Below, in pieces: positions 26,601-38,600 of a stretch of 64,000 nucleotides of DNA; the first letter of the stretch is position 1; each line of letters opens with the position of its first letter. Below the pieces are notes generated by a model. The model was given only the letters and a program-made list of their open reading frames with translations, had not been told where the DNA came from and ran no database searches. Location: positions 3,203,581 to 3,267,580 of the forward strand of contig PTFA01000028.1 of NCBI GenBank assembly GCA_003342895.1, given 5' to 3'. Both the position numbers and the translations under genes were made by a program. Source of the stretch: Casuarius casuarius. Taxonomy: Eukaryota; Chordata; Aves; Casuariiformes; Casuariidae.

Positions 26601-29600
26601 GCATCTGAAATGGAGAACCCCACATGTTGGTACAGGCTGGATGCTGACTGGATAGAAAACAGCTTTGCAGAAATGGATGTAGGGGTCCTGATGGACAGCG
26701 AGCTGAACATGAACCAGCAATGTACCCTTGTAGCAAAGAAAGCCAAACAGCATCGTGGGCTGCATTAGGAGAAGTGTCACCAGCAGGTGAAGGGAGGTGA
26801 TCCTTCCCCTCTGTCAGCCCTTGTAAGACCACATCTGGAGTGCTATGTCCAGTGCTGGGCTCCCCAGTGCTAGAGACATGGACATACTGGAGTGAGTCTG
26901 GCAACTCCAGTTGGAGTGAGTCAAGATGATTAGGGTGCTGGAGCACATGATGTATTAGGAGAGGCTGAGAGACATGTGTCTGTCTAGCCTTGGGAGGAGA
27001 TCGCTTGGTGGGATCTTTTTGCTGTCCTTAACTGCCTAATAGGAGGATGCAGAAAAGATGAAGTCAGACTTTTCATGGAGGTGCATGGTGGTAGGAAGAA
27101 AGGCACAAGCTAGACCATGGGAAATTCCAATTAAATAAAAGGAAAAATTATTTACCGTGAGGGTGGTCAAAAACTGGAACAGGTTGCCAGAGGGATTGTG
27201 AAGTCTCTGTCCTTGGAGATACTAAAAACTTATCTGGACAAAACCCTGAATGACCCAATCTTGTTGGACAAGCTTTGAGCAGGAGGGGGTTGGACTAGAT
27301 GACCTGCAAAAGTCCCTTCCAACATCAGTTATTCTGTTATTCTATGTCACTGATCAATGCATAAAGCACCTACTTAAAACAACTCTAATTCTTTATGTCT
27401 TCCTCTCTAGCTGAAAGTCTCCAAGTTGCTGTAATATCATCCTCACAAGTGAGTGAAACAGAAAGATCATCAGAGGGAAGTACTGAAGAATTAAGCTTGA
27501 AACACAGACTTAGTGCAAATGAAATCTTGGAAACTTTTTGTGATGGTGAGTAAAACTTAATACTTTTACATATTCACATTGTCAAACTAACTGATACAAG
27601 AATTCTTTTTGGAAGGCTTTTTCACACTATGGCAGAATCAATAGAAAACAATGTAATAAAAGTTGTCTTTGGGCAAATGTTAAAATAATGTAAATTGTCA
27701 TATGGCTTCATTGAAATAAATAGATATTTGCATCCACTGCAGCTTTTCTGTAGCACATGTCTGCAGTCAGCATTATTGAGCCAGATTTGCATATCTCCTT
27801 ACATAATACCCGGATGCTTTCTAGTTGTTTTTGCTCAGTTCCATAGCAAATCTATACTGCAGTGTAGGCTGTTTCCAGAGTCAGCCAGTTTAATCAGAAG
27901 CCGGAAAATCAATTGATTAGCAGGATTGACATTCCAATCATTTCAGATATAAAAGGTATAATATGGATTTCTAATCTTGCACTGAAATGCAAATAAAGTC
28001 CTGTAAAAAACATTGCTGAAGAGCATTTTCAGTGATATGGCTGTATTTATATCCTAACTTTTGTAAGTGAAACACTTCTAATTTTTAAGGTAGGAAAACT
28101 AGATTGTCCTGCCTGTGCCATCCTTTCTTCCACGTGGGTATTTCTCATCCCTAGAATCTATTAGCTCGCTCCGAATTATGTAACTCTCTAATTTCAGGAC
28201 CCTGTGAGTAGCTGTAATAAAATGTGCCATTTGTTTCTGTAGTCAGAATATGTTCTGATACCTTTCTCATGCATTCCATTGGGTTTTTATTTGTTAGATG
28301 CAGAAATGAAAGGAGATGAAGAATCATCTGAAGTCTATCTCAGTGCTAGCCCTGTTGAAAAGGAAATGGCAGTTGCCAGTCTCGAGGATAAGGTATCTTA
28401 ACTGCTTTCTCTTGCTGTGTTGCTCTTACTACTCTGGGCACTGGGAGTGTAACTGCTGTTCAAGTTCCTACAAGGTATCTAAAGACTGTTCCAAAACCCA
28501 AAGCACAGAATAGGCAGATTTCATCCAAGTCCAGATGATACAATTTAATAAAGGTCACTATAGTTAACAATCAATTTAAAAAATCAATCATAAACAATCC
28601 AGAGCCAGAACAATTTTCCTGCCAGGCTTACAGATCCAGTGCCACTTGTATGGGCCGCTTAAGGGCCTGGTTCTCTGCTGTCATCCTTCAATACATCCAT
28701 CTCTGTGGGGCTGATAATAGTATCCCCTCTGCTTCCTCTTCCTTTTCTCAGGATGATGAAAGTCTCCTGCAATGACAGAGACCTCAGCTAATGCAAAGAC
28801 TTAGGCCTTGGAGAACTTCCTGCTGAGAACAAGCATATAAAATAGGATGGACTCTTAAAAATAGGTTTTACTCTTAAACAAATCTATGGAAAAAGCAGAC
28901 CCAAAAGTCAGTCTGAGGCAGAATTATGAATGACAAATTTCAGGTAGCAGCAGAGAGCTTTAGAGCAAGAGCATTATGAACTGTTGTGTGGAAATAAATT
29001 GAACTATAGTAGTGGAGTCCTTAGATGGAGAAGCAGGACCACAGAAAGGAATAAAGGGGAGAGACAAAATGAGAATACACGACCGGAAATAGAAAGCAAA
29101 GTTTGCTAGAAAAGGTTTGCTAGATATTTAGCATTAGGGGTACCCTGTCTGCGTCAAATCTGAAAGAGGTCTGAGTGCCTGAAACCTTGTCTGTTTTGCC
29201 TAGCTATTTCTGTAAGACTCCTACTAATATTCTCTCTCCCTATAAACCTTGCCTCATGTTTNGCTTTAGATTATCACCTACCAGACTGCTGTGCTGGAAG
29301 AGGGCAGGAAGAAGAGCGGATTTGGCAAAAAAGAAAAAAGAAAAAAAAAGTGTCTGTGAGGGAGTACAGAAGCTAGGTGAAATGAAATAGAGTAACCTGA
29401 CAGAGCATGGAGTGGCTCAGATCTAGCTCGTTAAAAGTTTCAGTAGCTCCACACCAAAACATTGCCGTTAGGGTTATAGAGAAGATGGAGCCAGGCTCTT
29501 CTCGGAGGTGCACAGTGAAAGGATGAGAATCAATGGTTATAAGTTGCAAGAGGGGAAATTCTGACTGTATGTAAGAGAAAAAAAAATCGCCATGAAGGGT

Positions 29601-32600
29601 GGTTAGGTACTGGAACAGGTTGCCCAGGGAGGTTGTGGGATCTCCATCTGTAGAGTTTTCTGGGACTTAACTAGACAAAGAGCAATCGCATCTAACTTTG
29701 AAGCTAGCCTCACTTTGAGCAGTGGGCTGGAACAAGTGATCTCCAGCAAGCCCTTCCAACCTTAGTTATTATTCTGCTCTAGCATATCATTTGGGCAGCA
29801 CTCACGTCACATCTTACTGTGTAGTGATGAGACTTACCAGGAGATGGCAGAAGGAGCACGCGAACCAGGCGCAAGAGGCCTCCGGGACAGAGGGGTTCTG
29901 CAGCCTCCCTGGGCTGCTGGGGATGCTGCCGTGGGCAAGCTGGCTCTGCAGGGCTCAGCCCAGCTGGCCTGCAAAACAGTAGCCAGGATGCCAGAATGAA
30001 AGCCACAGCTCCTGGGGTTGGATGCTGACCACACAGCAGATGGAAGAAAGCTGCCTGTGCAGCACAGGGGATCTGAAGTGGGTAGCCATGGGACATGGTC
30101 CCCATCTTGGTCTGTTCCCTCTTCTGCTCCTAGTTTTGCACCAGGTGCTGGGGCAGAGTGGCAGGGGAGTGATGGTGGCTCGCAGCACGGGTCGTAGACT
30201 TGAATATGATGCCTCAGTCCTAACCACGTTTAGAGGACTTGTGCTGAAGCTGTAACTGATGCAGCTGGAACGCTGTTGTCACCCCAGCTAGCTGGGCTAA
30301 ACCTGCCTCAGTTGCATCCCCCGGCACCGAAGTCCCATGCCCAGCTGCCGTGAGTTGACCGTAGGTGCTTGGCTTGGCCACTCACTACCTCTTAGCAATG
30401 CCAAAGCCAGCTGAGCCTTTAATCCCACTGTATACCTCCTCTTTTAAGTTAAAGAGGGTTTCAAAGAATAAAAGAAAGGGAACAGTTGACCCTGCCACGC
30501 TATTGAGCATGTGGGCTCTCCTTTGTACACTATAGCTCCTCCTCACCCTGCCTGCATGTCCTTCCTCTCTCTCTCTCTCTCTCACTCACTTCTCTTCCCT
30601 GCTCTTCCTCGCGCGCGGCTCATCTCTGCAGCCTGGCAGAGGGAAGGCAGAGCTCCCTTGTGTCAGTCCTCATGCTGCATAGGGACAGACATGCGAAATT
30701 TTCGGCTTCTCGCTGCAGAGTGGAACAGTTATTTGGGTCATGGTGCAGTGGGAAGATGGGGTGAAAGTGGGAGGAATGAAAGGAAATAGAGAAGGGAGAT
30801 AATAAGGGAAAAAGAGGGGGGGCGAAGGAAGTGCAGCAGCTGGTGCTCACTTTCCCCTTCATCTGTCTGCATTTTGAGCTGTATTTTGGGGCTTGGTCTT
30901 TTTGATCCTCATTTTCAGTTACCACAGCTAAATAGAGCAGCTGCTTTGTTCTCTGTAACGGAAAATGAGACTCAGTAGAGAACTCAGGAGAATCAGAGAA
31001 AGCAAATATCCCCAGAACCCTCCTCCACTCCTCTGAAAAAAGCTAACAGAAATCATACAGGAAGTCTTTTCAGTGTAGCCTCAGAAGGGATTGTGTTTTA
31101 TTTCTCCACTTTTTCACCTTATCTTTCTCAGAGGAGCTGTTTTTCATACTGAAAGGACTATGGGTGGCTTCACCCCATAAATTCAAAAATGTTCTTAGGA
31201 AAAAGGAATCGGGTGGAAAGTGTAAAATGGCTGAGTCCGGTTGGAGAGCAGCGAGCCTGGTTGCAACGTACAGTAGAAAGCACATTGGTACATTTTTCAG
31301 AGGACAGCAGGCACTCAGCTCTGGCTTAATGTCCCACAGCACATTTAAGGCATTCACTATAACCCGCTAACACAACTTCTGTTAGCTTGCTATATTAGTA
31401 CCTTCATTTTTGAAGAATCTTGAGCTGTTTCATCCAACTGTAAGTAATCTAAACCCACTCTGCTGTATATACAGAAATCTGGTTACTGTATTTCAAAACT
31501 GTCAAATAAACAAAGCATGAATGGAAATATCTTTTCTGTGTAGCATTAGTCACAAGAGGATTAAAATTGTGGATGAAATATTTTTGTTTTTACAGTTGTG
31601 CTTAGAATCTCTAGTGATTTCCACAGAAACGCTAGTGTTGAAGAATTATTAGTCCTCATAGGTTACTGCTTCTGTCTTTTTTCACATACCCACAAAAAGG
31701 TTTGACTCAGCACTGCATGTATTAGCAATATGAATGTCTCCACTATTAAAAAAAAAAATACCTAGAAGATACAATTGTGAAGTTAACAACTACTTTTTAA
31801 AGGAACATGTGTTTATTTTAGGGAGGAAGTATGAGTTTCCCAGGATCTACAGGGACAGAGGTGAGTTTATTTAAACCCCAGACAGAATGTACTAACATTT
31901 ATTAGTATTTAGTTAACAGTGGTTAAAGCTTTGAAAATCCTTCTCTTTTATTTTCTAGATTGTACAAGCAATCCAGAATTTAACCCGTCTCTTGTACAGC
32001 ATACAGGTGACTACTCCACTGTTAACTTTGTAGAGTAATGAGTCTTAATAATTTACTTCTTAAGGTTTGTTTTTTTATCTTGCCCTACTTTTAGACATTG
32101 TCAGTGATATTCAGCTCTTCTGAATATTGCATAATTTGTCATATGCTATATTATTGTTGTACATCAGAGGTGTGTTTCATTTAAGGACTCCATAATGCCT
32201 GCTTGGAGGTCATTTTCCCCTCAGAAGGATGTGTGTACAGTCCAAAAATCTAGGGAGAAAGTTGAATTGGACTGATGCCATTTCACGTAGAGATTTTTGA
32301 AATTATCGTTCAAAACGTTCAAAACTAAGTATTTTGTTTAGAATAGTCTCCTGGCTACTTCTAAACAGTGCACTGCCACGTAGTAGCAAATCAACCTGTT
32401 ATAGATATTTCAATTAAATTAGTAAATTAATTAATCGTGTGTGTTCTGTAGGGCCTTAGTCTGAAGTTTTTGCCTCTTTCATGCCAAGTTTGAACATTTT
32501 TATTCATTTTTTCCTATTTAGGTTTAATTTTAAGGTTTTATTTCAGAATGTTTTATTTCAGTACATTTGATTTTTAAATCTTCTTGGCATTAGCATATTT

Positions 32601-35600
32601 CATAATAATCCTGGAAATCTTGGGCTTAGAAGTTAAGTGGATTGAAGCAATGCAAAAGCAAAATAAAAAGCTTGTAATTTAGGCAAAATTTTCAAAAAAC
32701 AGAAACATAAATGACTTAAAGCCAAAGGCAGTAGAATAAGGATCAGCATCATGCCTTATTGTTCAGACTGTGAAAATGTGCATAAGCTGGCAGTATAGGT
32801 GCAGAAAAAAAAGTAGAGGATCTTGTCCTTGCCCTGTTTACAAATCACTGGAACTGACTCAATACTGGGGGAAGAGCCAAGAAATGTGGGAACTGCACGT
32901 TGCATAAAGCTAAAGAGTCTTTCTGGAGTGGATGGCATGGGGTAACTGGGTTGTGGGAATTTTCTGGGAATGCCTACTGAAGTGGATTCCCATGTCAGCT
33001 CTTGGAAATAGGCTGTGGATTAAATGCCTTAGTAGAAATAGGGCTTTCTTGCTTTTTTTTTTTTTCTTCTTCTTCTTAATCCCAGCTATTTTTTTGGTAT
33101 TATTGGAGGATGTCACAATCTTTAATGCAAACAACATCCCAACATCCTTGTGAAGGATGGAACATAGCTATCTCTGTTGTAAAATAAGCAATTGAAACAG
33201 AAAAAACTGAAATCATGATTACACTACAGATTTCTGCTGCAACAGACAACTCAGTCAGGTGTGCGTAGAAGTCCTGATGATGTGGCTACGTTGGCAGGTG
33301 CCTGTAGTACTGATGTTAGTAAGAATACCTTGTGCAGGTCAGCAAGGAGAGCCTTAGGGTTGGAGCAAGCTATACTGGAAACAGTGCAGTTTTCCCCATA
33401 GCACTCTTAGCATACGTCTGGCCTCTGTGACTCGTCCAATGTCACACAGGAATTCTGTAGCAGAGAAAGGTTTAAGCCCAGAATTCCCATCTACTAGACC
33501 ATTGCCTTTATGCTCTCTTTAACCATAAAATATGCTGTATTCTTACGTGACTGAATAGCATCTGATAGAACAGGACCCCAACTGTAATTGAAGTGCGTAG
33601 GCACAGCTGTAACACAAACATTTCGTTACATAAAATAATAAGTGCAAACCAGAAGCACTGTTAAAAGTGCTTGAAATGGTTGAGTGCTTTTAGAAACATC
33701 TCTTAACATAGGCATGAACACAGAATTCTCTACTTGCATGATGAGTGAATTCCAAAAAAGCATTAAGCACTGATATTAAGGGAGGATGAAACATTTTTAT
33801 ATAATGCTTGTATGGAAAAATGCAAAACCAGATAAATGCTAGTATTTAAACATTGGTATTTGATTTTGTTGTGGTGACTAGGCAGCATTAACTATCCAGG
33901 ACAGCCACAGAGAGCTCCATAAGTTACTCCTGCAAGAGAACGAGAAGACCAGTCGGGGTCACGGTTCTCGGGTAAACGTCCTACTGGAACAAGGAAAATA
34001 TCGGAATTTGGAAAAACAAAGGGAAGAGCTGGCAAACATACACAAACTTAAGCAGCAGTTTCAGCAAGAGCAGCAGCGCTGGTCCCGGGAATGCGAGCAG
34101 TGGCAGCGGGAGCAGGAGGCGAGGGAGAGCCGACTGGGGCAGCGGGAGAGGGAATGCGGGTGTCAAGAGGAGCTGCTTGAGCGGAGCCGCGAGGGACTGG
34201 AGCTGCAGCTGCAGGAGTACGAGCAGAGCCTGGAAAGGCTCCAGGAGGGCCAGAAAATGGTGGAGAAAGAAAAAGACAGTGTGAAAATGCAGCAGAAGCT
34301 CCTCTGGCACTGGAAGCACAGTCGTCAAAGCAGCCTGTTTTCATCCTCAGGGAGCCATGAGGTATATGTTTCCCCACCATAATTATATCTGTAACTCCAG
34401 AGCTATAGAAGCTTACACTGAAGAAGAGACTAGTACATCTGGGTTTTTGAGAGCAGTCTTGTTTGTTGATTGGTAACTTAATGAGTGAGTGTGTGGGAAG
34501 CTGAGGTTCAGGTATATCCAAGGGCTTTATTTGAAGCTGGGATCCCTGCAGAAATCATACTCAGACATATGGGTTCAGGTATATCCAGGGGCTTTATTTT
34601 AAGCTGGGAGCCCTGCAGAAATCATACTCAGACCCATGGGTATTAAATTGAGGAGATGGAAATTGTAACTAGGAGAATCTGTTTTATTCTGCTTTGCCAC
34701 CAAGTAATAGGGGTAGACATTTGCTTCCCTCTGGCAAGAGACACCCTGCTCTCACTTCTTAGAGGAAAGCTAAATCATTGTAACGTTTGAGCTGCTTAAA
34801 GCTTTTATGAAGAGTCTTCAGCCACTGTCCTTATTTCTGGGTGACAACACTCTTTCTAGTGAGGAACAGAGGCTTCTCCAGGAGTGGGAAATTCCTGGCT
34901 GCCCTAAAGCCTACATATCAGCCCCTTTGCCTGCCATCTTGTTCCCCTGCAACAAGCAGCTTCTTGGGGGAAGAAGATGGTGTGTGGCTGCTTTGTGCTC
35001 CATCCCAACAGCCTTGGCAATATAATTGCCTAAGGATGGTCATTATTAATTGATGTAGTTTAGATCAGCTCTGAGGCTGCTTAAAGAGTTAATAGTAAAA
35101 ATGATCAAGTTTTTATTGAAGCTGAGGCTGAAGAAGAGAGGCTGACTCTGAACTCAACTGGTTGGGCTGGTTGGGTGCTCACCTGCCAGGTGGGCCCTGG
35201 GCTCTAGTCCCTGCACTGGTGAATGGTGTCTTGATTTCCATTACTGTTCTTTAAAGCACCTGAAAATCAAAACATTTTTGCTTGGATTTTGCATGTATTG
35301 AAAGCTCTGTGATCCAAACATTCCCCTGCCCCCCCCCCCCGTATTCATTTTCACAAGAAAAATTTTAAAGCCCTTCTTCAGGTCATCAGTTCTTGCTAGT
35401 TCTTCAGCTGGCAACTGACCTGTAGTGGGCAGTGGCAGTTAGGTGTCTAGGCTTCTGCCCGTAGGAGGAAATGAAGGGTCGGCCGCTGGCCTCCCCTTTT
35501 TCATCCAGCTTTTGTGAACACTGTGTGAACATGACTTACCCATATATGCTTGCCCAGCCCGAACAGTGAAGGCACTACATATTAGTATAGTTTGCAATAA

Positions 35601-38600
35601 AATTTTGACTAATTTGGCAGTACTTATGAAATGGATGAGAAACAAAAACTGAACTTGCCCATCAACTTTAATGAATGGAACTTTTCAAATTTTGGGGGGA
35701 GAGGAGGTTGAAGGATGGTAGTCTGATGCAGGGATGGCCGGTATTTCGCAGATCGAGAGCCAAAATAATAAAATGTTTAGTGTTAAAGAGCCACAAGCTT
35801 TAAGTAGTTCTCAGTCTGGTATTCCATGTGTAAGACTACTTGTATTCTTATTTCAAGTAAACTGCATGGCATTTAATGCATGCCAGCCTTTGGGATCTTC
35901 TTTGTCTTGCACTTTCCACTATCCTAGTCTCTGCAGCAGCAGAGAGCTGGCTGAGCGGTACTCCAGTAAGTCAGTACTCCCAGCCCTATATTTTTGCAGT
36001 TACGCTGAGCCATAAGTTCACTAGCTAGTACTGGATGGCCAGATATTGCAGCCACTGATGGTTTCTGCTCCTGCTTTATCGTGAGCATAGCGTTGATAAA
36101 TATCTGCGTCTGGGGAGTCTTTGCAGGGGTTGCGTTTTCAGCCCCCAGGAGCCATGTGCAGCTTGCAGACTGCTATTTACCATCCCTGATTTGACTGATG
36201 CAATCCTATTACCTATGTTCCCATGTCTATGTAAGGTGCAATGTTATCATTGGATTGCAGCGTACGCAGACTTACATATGTGAAATGGTCCCTTATTGAG
36301 CCACTGGGCAAAACATTAACCCCCTAAAAGGAGTAAGCTCAGTACCTCCCAGGTTTTTTGCTATTTGGCAATTTTTACTGTGTCTTCCTGTGTTTTGAGA
36401 GGGGCTAAGGCAAAATATACTAGATTATTGCTGTTCTATTCCTGAACATACAACGAATTTAATATATTTCAGTCTCAATGTCTTGGAAATTAAGTGACAA
36501 TTTGTTATGAATCCTCCTTCTTTTTGGCAGTTAACTTATGGTATCCTGGTAGAAGGATTCTTCTGGAGCTGGACAAAGGTGAAAATGCTGTTTTCTTGCA
36601 TTTTTTTCTTCTGCAGATAGTGGGACATAATTCATCGGACAGCTTACATGGCGAAAATTCATTCTACTTAAATGAAGCTGTAGTACATATGTCTCTAAGC
36701 AGTCTCAACAGATCAGATTCTTCTCTAGTTTATGAGGATGGTGTGTATGGGCTGAACATCTCAAATTCTGATACAGCAAGGACTAGTGAAAATCAGGTGC
36801 ACCTCAAAATGGACAGTTCTTGTCAGCCAACATTGACCAATGAACTCTGGAAATCCTCTGGTCCTTACCAGCAGGTGTCTTTCTCCTGCAAAAGCAACAA
36901 GGATGCATTTAATAATGGTAATTAATACTTTATTATTTAACAGGTAGTATGGGCAGTATGCCACCTCTCAGGATGATTAGTTCTAGGAATGAAGGCAACT
37001 TGGCAGCAGTGGAAGCAGGAAGTTTTGCTGAAACAATTGTATGCCCCTTTTTTGTGCGTTTCAAGGATAGAGGAGCAAATGAGCAAACAGAACAAAAATA
37101 CAGTAGTTTTTTGCAAACAAGATATCCCATCTCTGTCTGCGTAAAGATATTTGGTATGTCATTGTTTCCAGATCCTTTCCCAGTGGTTTGTGGAGTTTTT
37201 TTTTTTTTTTTTTTTTTTTTTTGTTTTTTTTTTTTTTTTCACTCCTGCATTTTACTGACTGCTATAAAACATATGTGCATTACTTGGTAGTTCCAAGTTA
37301 GAATAGCTTTTGATTTACCAGCTTAAATTGATAATCTGTGCTTGAAGACCATCCTCTTTTCTTCATTGAGGATGAACTGAGAGTACCTTTAAAGTGTTGT
37401 TGTGGAAAGAAAATGACATCACTTCTAAAGGATAATATCATTTTTAACAATAAGTAGCTGTTTGTTAAGAATAGCTCTTCCTTTTTTGTTTTTATATTTT
37501 GCCAAAATCCCAAAAGTACGTGGATTCTGTGGTAGTTATCGATTGTGGCTACCAAAATGAGCAGAAGAGGGCTTGTATCTGAGCACTGCACAGTGCACTG
37601 GAAATTCCATGAAGAACTTACAAACATGCTAGTACTAAACTCTGAAGTATCTAGCTTTTATTTTTCATGTTGCACAGTGCTAGTTTTAATCTTGCTTAGT
37701 ATCTTCATTCATTCATTATGGTCAGAGTAGTAGAACAGCTTGTAAATACACAGCATCTGAAAGCCATAGGGGACTATCGTGCACTTTTGGTGTAATACAT
37801 TAAGTGATCTGGCCAAGTTTTCCTACACGACTTCCTCTGGGATCCCTGTGACACAAGGAAAGTCAGCTCTCCAGGGTCCAAGCTCCCGTCTTTTCTGCAG
37901 CTATCGAAGTTGTTGTTCAAACAAAAAAGTCCTTGATTGAGGAACTGGCTCCTTAATACTCTTTGTGATGTATTAAATAGGCATCCACTATAGCCTTACT
38001 AGAACAACATCCTCCCCAGTATACAGATTGCCAAAATAGCATTTTATAATCAAAGGTAGGGCAGGCTAGTCTCATCACCACAATCAGCAAACCAAGCTGA
38101 TTAGTAAAAGAGATTAATATTTCTAAAAATGCCTAAATAATTAGCCTGGTGAAACCTGTTCAGGTTTGACTGAAGCTGCCATTTTAGTAATAGGTTAGCT
38201 AAGCTAGTGCAAATTTGAAAAGGAACACATATGTGGGTTTAAACCTCTCAAAAGTGGATTAGCTTGCCCTGGCAAAGGTTCATATGCAAGCTAACCAGGA
38301 CACACTGTATTGAGCCCACATGAGAGAGTCTGGTTTAATTAAACTGGCTTGCACTGGTTTAATTGCATTGATTCTGAGATAAGCTGGTGGAGCTTCTGAG
38401 TGTAAAGATGCCCTTCACCTGCAGTGGGCTGACAACAAGCCAGCACTACGTTCAGCTGCTGTCATGGCCTCTGGGTAGCCACTCTTGTATTGCTCTGGTA
38501 GCAGGGCAGCAGTGCAGTCTCAGCAGCTTGGAGAGCAACACTGGCTACAAAACCTGCCCAAGAGGTAGAGTAACAGGCTAGTTGAAATCTCTCTGCTTAG

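Larger units (their letters stand above)
28393..31821 (+). other. ARHGEF28 intron, 3.4 kb
   Basis: Holds a CR1 remnant (29475-29778), the CT repeat and purine tract (30567-30830), one N base at 29262, and a GC-richer stretch at 29830-30260 with no recognised exon. AATC-rich repeats around 28560-28600 look like decayed repetitive DNA of unknown family. Confidence 0.8.
34362..36616 (+). other. ARHGEF28 intron
   Basis: Holds the 67-bp tandem pair, the 12-C tract and the probable hAT element. Confidence 0.85.

Noticed and set aside
26434..26946. 170-codon minus-strand open frame
   Set aside because: It runs antisense through the decayed CR1 element.
34048..34521. 157-codon minus-strand open frame
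   Set aside because: It is the antisense shadow of the GC-rich coiled-coil exon; composition alone keeps it open.
37196..37239. Poly-T as the tail of an antisense processed pseudogene
   Set aside because: The sequence that follows has no recognisable coding or retroposon body and no target-site duplication.
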